Shown here: one piece after another, positions 1 through 5,463 of the stretch
Layout of the letters: every line of letters starts with the position of its first letter
Position numbering within the stretch: the stretch's first letter is position 1
Assembly (NCBI GenBank): GCA_023262305.1
Contig: JALRCK010000077.1
Span: 1 to 8,519, forward strand
Source of the DNA: Deltaproteobacteria bacterium
GTDB taxonomy: Bacteria > Bdellovibrionota_C > UBA2361 > OMII01
DNA: 8,519 nt
Reading direction: 5' to 3'
The notes under the pieces: generated by a model
Databases searched by the model: none
The model's input: the letters and a program-made list of their open reading frames with translations, nothing else
What the model was told of the DNA's origin: nothing
Position numbers and translations under genes: made by a program

Positions 1-1002
1 GCTATCGCTGACCACATACACCGGCACTCGAGGCGTTCGCTTCATCAGGTCTTGCACAACCTGCACTAGCCGAACATTAGGGGAGCCATCGTGGTGTACA
101 AGGGTTCCAAAGACATCCACATAAATGCCCGGTCGAAACTCCAGATGAGCACAAGAAGGCTCAGTGGGTTTCATTTCTCTCCCTTGCTCCACCTCCGGTC
201 TTAAAAACGGGTACGCTCGCGCCCCCTCTCCAAGAGAAGCTGCAAGCAACCGCCTCAAAGAGAGTGCAACCTCGGGAAGCGGTAGAGAACTCCTCTGAGA
301 GAAAGCCCACATGAGGAACTCCGATGGCGACGAAGCTGCGCAGAAGCGGTGGATCATCTCAATCGGACGGCTGAGAGCTTTTGAAGGGGTTGACTCCACT
401 TTTCGAGCCTCAACGTCGCATGCGTGATCAAGTAGCTCCCGAAAAGACGCGGAGCTTACGCTGGGGGGTCTACACCAAAAATTCTCTAAACTTTCTGTGT
501 CGACCCATGCGCGCATATTGCTCGCAAGTACCCCCTTGATAAGGAGTGGCATAGTGCCGAGCGATTGCGATGTCTCACAGAAAGAAACCGCCCGAGAGAT
601 GAGGCGCTCCGCTTCTGGCACATGCTCCGCATCATCGAGCAGAGAGCGTGCCGAAGGGGTAAAACACGTGCCGACAAAGAGATACTTCGCTGTATGAGTG
701 AAGTCATTGTTGTCGATATATGATGTATCCGGCTCAATCTCTGCCAACAGTACGGCCGCTTGCCTGAACACCCACCTGCCAAATTCGGAATCATCGTGTT
801 GCGCATCTCCCAGTAATTCTACGAGACGCTCACAACTTATATGCAGCGGCTCCTGCGGCGAGGCGATGAAGTCACGGAGGGTAAAGGTGCCACTGTCGAG
901 AGAAGTTACCCACGATTCGCGTATTCGTTCATACGGAGCATGATGAGCTGGTGCCGACTCGGTGGAGGTAACGTGACTCGTGTGCCCGGCTTGTACACCC
1001 AT
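1..1002 (-). CDS. Unknown N-terminal region fused to HAD-like hydrolase domain (C-terminus cut by window edge)
   Basis: The frame reading leftward from the ATG at 1002 stays open for 334 codons to the window edge, so the C-terminus is missing. Residues 1 to about 275 look like a soluble, mostly helical protein (for example the leucine-rich stretch near residues 255-275) and match no family I know. From about residue 291 a HAD superfamily domain begins: motif I is YVDVFGTLV with nucleophile Asp296, and VYVVSDS (329-334) fits the end of strand 2 with motif II Ser332. Only about 30 residues separate the two motifs, so there is no C1 cap at that site. The residue two after the nucleophile is Phe298 instead of the phosphatase Asp, a pattern familiar from 2-haloacid dehalogenase-like members. 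An internal ATG at 174 has a good ribosome binding site (AGGGAG), so the HAD part could also be made alone. A UGA lies in frame at 1027-1029, upstream of the chosen start; the ribosome binding site at 1002 is weak. Substrate unknown. Confidence 0.7.
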   Translation of the reverse strand, partial: MGVQAGHTSHVTSTESAPAHHAPYERIRESWVTSLDSGTFTLRDFIASPQEPLHISCERLVELLGDAQHDDSEFGRWVFRQAAVLLAEIEPDTSYIDNNDFTHTAKYLFVGTCFTPSARSLLDDAEHVPEAERLISRAVSFCETSQSLGTMPLLIKGVLASNMRAWVDTESLENFWCRPPSVSSASFRELLDHACDVEARKVESTPSKALSRPIEMIHRFCAASSPSEFLMWAFSQRSSLPLPEVALSLRRLLAASLGEGARAYPFLRPEVEQGREMKPTEPSCAHLEFRPGIYVDVFGTLVHHDGSPNVRLVQVVQDLMKRTPRVPVYVVSDS

Positions 1003-1061
1003 AATGCGCTCGCCAAGATTCTGGGGTCAGATTCGAGAAGACCACATCACCTTGTTCTCCC

Positions 1062-1111
1062 CTTACACGATAGCGTACTACGCTCCTCAAACGCATAACA
1101 AAAGTTATGCG
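1062..1111 (-). promoter_or_regulatory. Candidate promoter with two adjacent palindromes upstream of the HAD-fusion gene
   Basis: Two perfect inverted repeats sit side by side in the 167-base gap between the UbiD-family gene and the HAD-fusion gene. The first, AGCGTA-C-TACGCT, spans 1072-1084. The second, CGCATAAC-AAAA-GTTATGCG, spans 1092-1111. On the minus strand a hexamer TTGAGG (1090-1085) and TGTAAG (1067-1062) are 17 bases apart, each matching the sigma-70 consensus at four of six positions, with the first palindrome inside the spacer. A repressor or activator site is the natural reading. The second repeat could instead be a weak terminator hairpin for the UbiD-family gene, but no T-run follows it. 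Confidence 0.35.
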
Positions 1112-1169
1112 ATGTGGACCGAGGCAACTAAACCATCAGACCTGCTGATATGAATTGAATTATCCTCAG

Positions 1170-2939
1170 CTAGACGGTCGGAAAATACTCCCGCCACCTT
1201 TGGTCTACAAGATGGGATGTGTCGGAATCGCTCTCGACCTCCTTCGGGTACCACGGCTTCATACGTGCATCGATCGTTACTGGTGGAGTAAAGGCAACAT
1301 GGTTGCGATGCACTGTGGTCATCGCCGCTTGGATATCGGCAGCAGGTTCGAATCGAGTGAAGGTGGTCCATAGAAAAGCGCTCGGCGTTGCAGTGGCCGC
1401 ATCCACATCGTCAACCAGCACAATCAGGGGCCACTGCCGCAGTGAGTCTGCTTTCACAAGTTGAGAGGGAAGATCCTTTGATTGCGCGTAGGAGTCACCC
1501 TGGACCACAAGACATCCTGGGCAGAACACCGCAGCCTTGCGCAGGCATGCCGGAAGAGATCCTTCGAAGCGTCGCGGTAGTTCCCGGATAGCATGACCGA
1601 CCCCCACCAGGACCCCCTTACTTCCATGATTAACGCGAGGTCCAGCGTAGTCGAGAGTGTCCATCGCCGTATTTGAAAAGATCGCCAAGTCTTTTGCGAA
1701 ATCAGCCCGCTCAAGAATATAGGAAAGAACAGCGCGGATGTCTGTGAGATCCATTCGCTTGTCTACGAGGAGCAGGAACTTAGTGAGAGAGAGTTGGCCC
1801 TCTCCCAAAATTCGAAAAGCCGCCGTCAAGCACTCGCGCGAGTACCGCTCCTGCACCACCGCCGCAGCCAACGAATGAAATCCGGTTTCCCCATACGACC
1901 ACAGGTCGAGTACCTGCGGCATGACAAGTGGAAATACCGGAGACATCAGACGCTGGAGATATTCCCCGATAAAGAAATCCTCTTGGCGTGGCTTTCCCAC
2001 GACCGTTGCGGGATAGATCGCTCCGGGTCTGCGGATGACGCCCCTGCATCGAAAAACTGGGTAGTCGTGCTTGAGTGAGTAGTACCCGTAGTGATCCCCA
2101 AACGGTCCCTCTGGTCGTGTCTCCTCCGGGTGTACCTCACCCACCAGGGTAAACTCTGCCGTCTCAAATACCGGGTGTGGTCCCAAGGGATTCTCCATAA
2201 CCGGAAGCCTCTCACCGAGCACAAACGAAGCGAAAAGAAGCTCAGGTACGTTTTCTGGAAGGGGGGCGATCGCTGATAGAATCAACGCGGGTGGTCCACC
2301 CACTGAGATATTTACCTGCAGAGGAACTCCCATCTCCTTGGCAGCAGCAAGGTGAAACCCTCCACCCTTTCCTATCTGACAGTGCAGACCCGTCGTCTCA
2401 TCATCGTAGCGCTGAATTCGGTACATCCCCAAGTTATGAATCTTGGTTTTAGGGTGCTCGGTGTATACCAACGGAAGCGTAATAAAGTGCCCTCCATCTT
2501 CTGGCCAAAGCTGCAAGAGGGGGATGCGTGAAAGACGTGCAGGTTGATCGATAGTATACGAGGGGTCAAAGCGTTTACGTTTGATGCCAACCCGAGCTAG
2601 GTCGAGCAAGGTCCTTCGATGCCCCCAAACCCGAGGGAGGGTCGGCGGTACAAGCGTGTGGGGGAGCGCTGCCACCTCCCTCATGAGCTTTTCCGGGTAA
2701 CCACCAAAAGCGAGGTCTACCCGACGGGTCGTGCCAAAAAGATTGGTCACTAGGGGAAAATCACACCCCTTCACGTTTGAAAAAAGGAGCGCTGGTCCCT
2801 GCTGGTCAATGATGCGCCTGTGAATCTCTGCAACCTCAAGGTGTGAGTCAACGGGCGCAGATACCTCCACAAGCTCCCCCTCCCGTCGAAGAAGGGACAC
2901 AAATTCTTGGATTGAACGAACACCTTTTCGTTGCGACAT
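1170..2939 (-). CDS. UbiD-family prenylated-FMN-dependent decarboxylase
   Basis: The 589-residue product belongs to the UbiD family, which carries out reversible non-oxidative decarboxylation of aromatic or alpha,beta-unsaturated acids using prenylated FMN made by UbiX. The family catalytic residues are visible: Arg174 in LGMYR, and Glu277 and Asp282 in PEGPFGDHYGY, equivalent to the R-E-E/D set of UbiD and Fdc1. The C-terminal part also fits (LWTTFTRFEP, then IDARMKPWYP). It is about 90 residues longer than E. coli UbiD, as are some menaquinone-type relatives. I chose the ATG at 2939 because AAAGG lies just upstream; a start at 3029 would add 30 atypical residues and run into the divergent gene. 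The substrate could be a quinone precursor or another aromatic acid. No ubi, men or mqn gene is adjacent to decide, so I give no gene symbol. Confidence 0.92.
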   Translation of the reverse strand: MSQRKGVRSIQEFVSLLRREGELVEVSAPVDSHLEVAEIHRRIIDQQGPALLFSNVKGCDFPLVTNLFGTTRRVDLAFGGYPEKLMREVAALPHTLVPPTLPRVWGHRRTLLDLARVGIKRKRFDPSYTIDQPARLSRIPLLQLWPEDGGHFITLPLVYTEHPKTKIHNLGMYRIQRYDDETTGLHCQIGKGGGFHLAAAKEMGVPLQVNISVGGPPALILSAIAPLPENVPELLFASFVLGERLPVMENPLGPHPVFETAEFTLVGEVHPEETRPEGPFGDHYGYYSLKHDYPVFRCRGVIRRPGAIYPATVVGKPRQEDFFIGEYLQRLMSPVFPLVMPQVLDLWSYGETGFHSLAAAVVQERYSRECLTAAFRILGEGQLSLTKFLLLVDKRMDLTDIRAVLSYILERADFAKDLAIFSNTAMDTLDYAGPRVNHGSKGVLVGVGHAIRELPRRFEGSLPACLRKAAVFCPGCLVVQGDSYAQSKDLPSQLVKADSLRQWPLIVLVDDVDAATATPSAFLWTTFTRFEPAADIQAAMTTVHRNHVAFTPPVTIDARMKPWYPKEVESDSDTSHLVDQRWREYFPTV

Positions 2940-2998
2940 AGGACCTTTCACAGCATCATACCCAAAGTCGAACCAATAGACAGCACAAGGAGCTCTTC
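2940..2998. promoter_or_regulatory. Divergent intergenic control region
   Basis: These 59 bases separate the starts of the UbiD-family gene (leftward) and the crotonase gene (rightward). The crotonase ribosome binding site AAGGAG is at 2987-2992, six bases before its GTG start. The leftward gene has AAAGG at 2944-2948 on the minus strand. A TATGAT hexamer (minus, 2960-2955) resembles a -10 box but would leave a leader of under ten bases, so I do not call a promoter. At least one of the two promoters must lie within the opposite coding region. Confidence 0.5.
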
Positions 2999-3781
2999 GT
3001 GGCGTTAGTATTACAATCCATCGACCCAAGCGGCGTTGCCACTCTCACCCTGAACGATGAGGCGAACCTCAACGCCATGAGCGACGAGATGGCGCGGGAG
3101 TTCTCCGCCGCCGTAAAGTCCCTCAAGGGCGCGCAAAATCTCCGGGCCGTTATTCTCACGGGGGCAGGGAAGGCTTTCTCCGCTGGCGGACACCTCTCCA
3201 TGCTGGAGGCGAAGCGCACAAAGACCCCCGAACAGAACCACGCCGGGATGCTTGAATTCTACAACTCATTTCTGTGCATCAGGGATCTCAACGTCCCCTC
3301 AATCGCCGCCATTAATGGAGCTGCTGTAGGAGCAGGGCTCTGTCTCGCGTGCGCGTGTGACTTCAGGGTGGCTTCCGATTCAACGAAGCTTGGATTTACC
3401 TTTCTGAAACTCGGGCTCCATCCTGGCATGGGAGCAACGTATTTTGTCCCTCGAATCGTGGGGGCAAGCATGGCAACCGAGCTACTCATCACCGGCAGAG
3501 TAATCAATTCGGATGAAGCTCTTCGTGTCGGGATGCTCTCTCGCGTAGTGCCAGCGACTGACGTCATGGCTACGGCTCGCTCTATCACAGATGAGATCTT
3601 GTCATGCGGACCCGAAGCAACGACTCAGCTGTTACAAACCATGCGAGGCGATCCAGCAGAGCTTGCACAAGCCCTCGAGCGCGAGGCCACATGCCAGAGC
3701 ATTAATTATTCGGGATCTGAGTTCGCTGAAGGGATCTGTGCGGTTAAAGAGAAACGGTCACCGAGCTTTGCGAAGCGCTAG
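2999..3781 (+). CDS. Enoyl-CoA hydratase/isomerase (crotonase) superfamily protein lacking both catalytic glutamates
   Basis: The 260-residue product has the standard length and layout of the crotonase fold. AFSAGGHLSML (59-69) supplies the first oxyanion-hole segment, GAAVGAGL (107-114) the second, and LGLHPGMGATYFVPRIVG (138-155) the segment after the active site. Members bind acyl-CoA thioesters and stabilise an enolate. By hand alignment to rat mitochondrial hydratase, the positions of Glu144 and Glu164 are Cys115 and Phe135. It is therefore unlikely to be an ordinary hydratase, and the isomerase glutamate is gone too. It may catalyse another crotonase reaction or have lost catalysis. The start is GTG at 2999 with a strong AAGGAG six bases upstream. 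The gene diverges from the UbiD-family gene, and its last 24 bases overlap the end of the convergent membrane-protein gene. Confidence 0.9.
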   Translation: MALVLQSIDPSGVATLTLNDEANLNAMSDEMAREFSAAVKSLKGAQNLRAVILTGAGKAFSAGGHLSMLEAKRTKTPEQNHAGMLEFYNSFLCIRDLNVPSIAAINGAAVGAGLCLACACDFRVASDSTKLGFTFLKLGLHPGMGATYFVPRIVGASMATELLITGRVINSDEALRVGMLSRVVPATDVMATARSITDEILSCGPEATTQLLQTMRGDPAELAQALEREATCQSINYSGSEFAEGICAVKEKRSPSFAKR

Positions 3782-3979
3782 CCACGTTCCGCTCGCAACG
3801 ACCGCGACGTGTGCGACACTAAACCAGAACCCGCGCCAGTTGTTCACCTCGTATGCTTTAAAGAAGAGCGCATACACGCACAACACGACAACCCCAAGGA
3901 TGATGTAAACTACCTGTCGATCCGTTTTCGATGAAGTTGCTTCACTCATATCGTTGTGACCCGCTTGGACACATACCAC
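3758..3979 (-). CDS. Small two-helix membrane protein of unknown function
   Basis: I do not recognise this 73-residue protein. It has a polar N-terminus, a first hydrophobic helix at about residues 22-42 (VVYIILGVVVLCVYALFF), a short polar turn around NNWRG (46-50), a second helix at about 51-69, and a basic tail RKAR. Arginine and lysine at both ends predict a helical hairpin with both termini in the cytoplasm. The GTG at 3979 is chosen because AGGAAAG lies four bases upstream; an ATG at 3949 (residue 11) is the alternative, with a weaker site. Its 3' end overlaps the convergent crotonase gene by 24 bases. The two clean hydrophobic segments argue that it is real. Confidence 0.62.
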   Translation of the reverse strand: MVCVQAGHNDMSEATSSKTDRQVVYIILGVVVLCVYALFFKAYEVNNWRGFWFSVAHVAVVASGTWLALRKAR

Positions 3980-3997
3980 AGAACTTTCCTATTCGGG

Positions 3998-4028
3998 AGC
4001 TCTCGGTGATTAACGAGAGTTGTTCTCG
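3998..4028 (-). promoter_or_regulatory. Competing inverted repeats upstream of the membrane-protein gene
   Basis: Three short arms can pair in two mutually exclusive ways. CTCTCG (4000-4005) pairs with CGAGAG (4014-4019) across eight bases, extendable by an A-T and a G-T pair. CGAGA (4014-4018) can instead pair with TCTCG (4024-4028) across five. The block lies between the terminator at 4034-4079 and the start of the small membrane-protein gene, so it could be part of that gene's leader or an operator. The arms are short and no function is shown. Confidence 0.3.
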
Positions 4029-4033
4029 CCGCC

Positions 4034-4079
4034 AAAACGAAAAAGCCAAATCCGTCCACTAGGTGGCAGGATTTGGCTT
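4034..4079 (-). terminator. Rho-independent terminator of the 104-residue protein gene
   Basis: An 11-base-pair stem (AAGCCAAATCC at 4043-4053 with GGATTTGGCTT at 4069-4079) encloses a second small stem, CCAC-TAG-GTGG (4056-4066). Read on the minus strand, the hairpin is followed by TTTTTCGTTTT (4044-4034), as expected for intrinsic termination. It lies 24 bases beyond the stop codon of the minus-strand gene ending at 4103. The plus strand has no T-run after the stem. Confidence 0.85.
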
Positions 4080-4102
4080 CGAAGGAGCTCGCTTCGACTA
4101 CG

Positions 4103-4417
4103 TTAGCGAAGCAAACTTAAACGCTCCTGAATCGCTTCTGGATTTCCCTCGTATTGACGAAGGCTCTCTTGGAGCGAGATCGGATCGAGATCAAGATGAA
4201 GCGCCACCCATGCAAAACTGAAGGGACGCTTTGGTGTTATCTTCCCAAACAACCACTGTCGAGCGCTGCGAACAACATGACGCTCACAGTGAGCTGTTCC
4301 AAATGCATCGCAAATAGCTCGCGCTAAAACCGCTGCCAGAAGATTCCTTTCGGGCTTCACCGGGGAGGATGCTTCGGTGTCTTCTTCAGGCAAAAACTTG
4401 TTGGCAGAATTGCTCAT
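4103..4417 (-). CDS. Conserved-looking 104-residue protein of unknown function
   Basis: I cannot assign a function. Residues 1-24 are polar and probably disordered. Residues 25-55 form a likely helix bearing two Cys and two His (C36, H43, C44, H47), ending in ARQWLF (52-57). PFSFAWVALHLDLDP (65-79) and a leucine-rich helix to residue 88 follow. The pattern of A-x-x-W-L/F, then P-F-S-F, then a hydrophobic helix with L-D-P is one I associate from memory with short uncharacterised proteins of deltaproteobacteria-like genomes. A helix-turn-helix is conceivable but not demonstrable. The Cys/His spacing does not match a standard zinc finger. The start ATG has no strong ribosome binding site (GGAG lies 16 bases upstream). 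The gene is monocistronic, with its own terminator at 4034-4079. Confidence 0.72.
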   Translation of the reverse strand: MSNSANKFLPEEDTEASSPVKPERNLLAAVLARAICDAFGTAHCERHVVRSARQWLFGKITPKRPFSFAWVALHLDLDPISLQESLRQYEGNPEAIQERLSLLR

Positions 4418-4534
4418 ACGCTGCTCAAATCTCCAGTATTCTAGGCTTCTTAGGGAATAAGAGGGATTGAAAAAGAATTACTCGATAAGGAATTATTCTT
4501 TGAGAAAGTAGGAACGGAAAAAACAAACCTTGAA
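4418..4534. promoter_or_regulatory. AT-rich divergent intergenic region with a spaced inverted repeat
   Basis: This gap separates the minus-strand 104-residue gene from the plus-strand candidate RNA and is visibly richer in A and T than its surroundings. AAAGAAT (4472-4478) and ATTCTTT (4495-4501) form a perfect seven-base inverted repeat with a 16-base spacer. TAGAAT (minus, 4443-4438) could be a -10 box for the leftward gene, and TTGAGA at 4500-4505 a -35 box for the RNA, but neither has a good partner at the right distance. Confidence 0.35.
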
Positions 4535-4751
4535 GTACTACTGCGTCCTCGAACTCGAATGGCCAACATCAATTGAGGTCTCCCACGTCGAACAGCGTTG
4601 CTGGTTGCCTCAGTTTACCTGGACCCTCAGCCATAGCCCCCCAGGGGTCTGCCGTGAGGCTTATCCCTGGGAGCCGCAAGTAGTTGCGCTTGCTCACGAT
4701 TCCTGGGGTGGAGTTGTACTCTGGTTGAGATCAGGCGTCAATAGTATTTTT
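4535..4751 (+). ncRNA. Candidate structured RNA, rod-like, possibly 6S-like
   Basis: About 217 bases without a credible protein gene fold by hand into a long rod. The closing stem pairs 4535-4543 (GTACTACTG) with 4739-4747 (CAATAGTAT, one mismatch). It continues with 4544-4547 to 4734-4737 and, around a one-base bulge, CTCgAACT (4548-4555) with GGTTGAG (4723-4729). Inside, CTCCCA (4580-4585) can pair with TGGGAG (4668-4673), GCCTCA (4607-4612) with TGAGGC (4655-4660), and GACCC (4622-4626) with GGGTC (4645-4649) as the tip. A small hairpin CGCAA-GTAG-TTGCG occurs on the 3' side at 4675-4688. Five T follow the closing stem. Length, closing stem, internal asymmetry and 3'-side hairpin recall 6S RNA, which binds RNA polymerase holoenzyme; I cannot confirm its conserved bases. 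It lacks the signature motifs of tmRNA, RNase P RNA and SRP RNA. Confidence 0.42.
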
Positions 4752-4783
4752 AAGCAACTTTAAGTAATAACGCCGTTTGATAC

Positions 4784-4846
4784 GAGGGGGTTGCGCGGGG
4801 GTGGTTGTTTGACTTTTGAGCCCCCGACGGCTAACTTCTCCCCCTC
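4784..4846 (+). promoter_or_regulatory. Nested G-run/C-run hairpin in the leader of the RRM gene
   Basis: Two perfect nested stems occur just before the RRM gene: GAGGGGG (4784-4790) with CCCCCTC (4840-4846), and inside it CGGGGG (4796-4801) with CCCCCG (4821-4826). The 3' arm lies ten bases before the ribosome binding site TAGGAG (4857-4862). It contains pyrimidine runs that resemble an anti-Shine-Dalgarno sequence, so the fold could influence access to the start. No T-run follows, so it is not an ordinary terminator. An RNA-binding product encoded directly downstream makes autoregulation an obvious but untested idea. Confidence 0.45.
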
Positions 4847-4867
4847 TAAGAGTTCGTAGGAGTATTC

Positions 4868-5257
4868 ATGAATTCCCCAGTGACTAAAAAGAAGCTTTTC
4901 ATAAGCAACCTCGATTTCGAAGTGACGAGCGAGCAGCTTTCACAGTTATTCGAAGAGATCGGAGCAACCGTTAGCGTAGTGGTTGCCTCTGACCGCGAGA
5001 CCAAGCGCTCAAAGGGTTTTGCCTTTGTTGAAATGGAGCGCGAGGAGGATGCCCGAACAGCTATCGAGACCCTCAATAATCGTGCGAAGATCGCGGCAAG
5101 AACGCCGGTCCAGCTTCTTCTGAAGGTGGCGCAAGCGAGGGAGGACGTAAGTTTGAGCCTCTTCCTTCGATTCAACGCATGCAGCTCTTCAAGCGCCGGC
5201 GTAAGTTGGATCCCTTCACAGAGGATCCTCGTAAGTCGATCGACTACAAAGACGTAG
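4868..5257 (+). CDS. RRM-domain RNA-binding protein, overlapping rpsR
   Basis: The product contains one RNA recognition motif. RNP2 is LFISNL (10-15) and RNP1 is KGFAFVEM (49-56), with the RNA-stacking aromatics Phe11, Phe51 and Phe53 in place. The fourth strand is plausibly PVQLLLKVAQARE (80-92). Single-RRM proteins of this size in bacteria bind single-stranded RNA and are often cold-responsive. The ATG has TAGGAG five bases upstream. After Glu92 the frame continues for 37 residues that look like an unrelated serine-rich tail, much of it antisensed by the bS18 frame, and ends 79 bases inside rpsR. In the -1 frame the same DNA reads GGRKFEPLPSIQR and flows directly into bS18. So the true C-terminus is uncertain: a genuine 129-residue protein, a frameshifted RRM-bS18 fusion, or a sequence error. 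Confidence 0.85.
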   Translation: MNSPVTKKKLFISNLDFEVTSEQLSQLFEEIGATVSVVVASDRETKRSKGFAFVEMEREEDARTAIETLNNRAKIAARTPVQLLLKVAQAREDVSLSLFLRFNACSSSSAGVSWIPSQRILVSRSTTKT

Positions 5258-5406
5258 CGATGCTCTCCAAGTTCGTAAGCGAGCGAGGTCGTATCCTCTC
5301 TCGTCGATTGACGGGTCTTACAGCCTACAATCAGCGCAAGGTCTCCAAGGCTATCAAACGTGCTCAGAGCCTTGGATTGATGGCTTTTACCTCTATCCAA
5401 GAGTAG
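5179..5406 (+). CDS. rpsR: Small ribosomal subunit protein bS18
   Basis: The 75-residue product equals E. coli bS18 in length and carries its core signature: FKRRRKLDPFTED, IDYKDVAMLSKFV (21-33), RGRILSRRLTGLTAYNQRKVSKAIKRA (in the 36-62 region). bS18 sits on the platform of the 30S subunit beside bS6. It has no cysteine, so it is not a zinc-ribbon form. The usual neighbours rpsF and rplI are absent; instead the gene follows and overlaps an RRM gene, recalling the cyanobacterial pairing of RRM genes with rpsU. No Shine-Dalgarno sequence lies near the ATG; the nearest purine run, GAGGGAGGA (5137-5145), is 33 bases away. Translation may depend on ribosomes arriving from the RRM frame. The bS18 frame is open upstream to 5080 without a stop. 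A strong terminator follows at 5432. Confidence 0.93.
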   Translation: MQLFKRRRKLDPFTEDPRKSIDYKDVAMLSKFVSERGRILSRRLTGLTAYNQRKVSKAIKRAQSLGLMAFTSIQE

Positions 5407-5431
5407 CCTTCATCACAACTCTTAGAGCGAT

Positions 5432-5463
5432 AGAGCCGGCCCTAGTGCCGGCTCTTTTTTTTT
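5432..5463 (+). terminator. Rho-independent terminator after rpsR
   Basis: A perfect nine-base-pair GC-rich stem (AGAGCCGGC at 5432-5440 with GCCGGCTCT at 5447-5455) with a six-base loop is followed by a run of T to 5463. It lies 25 bases after the rpsR stop codon and ends the RRM-rpsR transcript. Confidence 0.95.

Noticed and set aside
841..1098. Plus-strand frames at 497-697, 698-943 and 841-1098
   Set aside because: They are antisense shadows of the continuous minus-strand HAD-fusion frame and have no family features.
1092..1111. Palindrome as intrinsic terminator of the UbiD-family gene
   Set aside because: Not GC-rich and no T-run follows on the minus strand; kept only as a possible operator.
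2940..3029. Longer N-terminus for the UbiD-family protein from the ATG at 3029
   Set aside because: It adds 30 residues unlike the family and overlaps the divergent crotonase start; the ATG at 2939 has an adjacent ribosome binding site and a typical UbiD N-terminus.
4535..4751. SRP RNA, tmRNA or RNase P RNA as identity of the structured RNA
   Set aside because: The SRP GGAAGGAAGC-type loop, the tmRNA ends and tag, and the RNase P core motifs are all absent by eye.
4530..4763. 77-codon plus-strand frame in the gap before the RRM gene
   Set aside because: TTG start, no ribosome binding site, tryptophan-rich and unlike any protein family; the same bases form a long self-complementary RNA.
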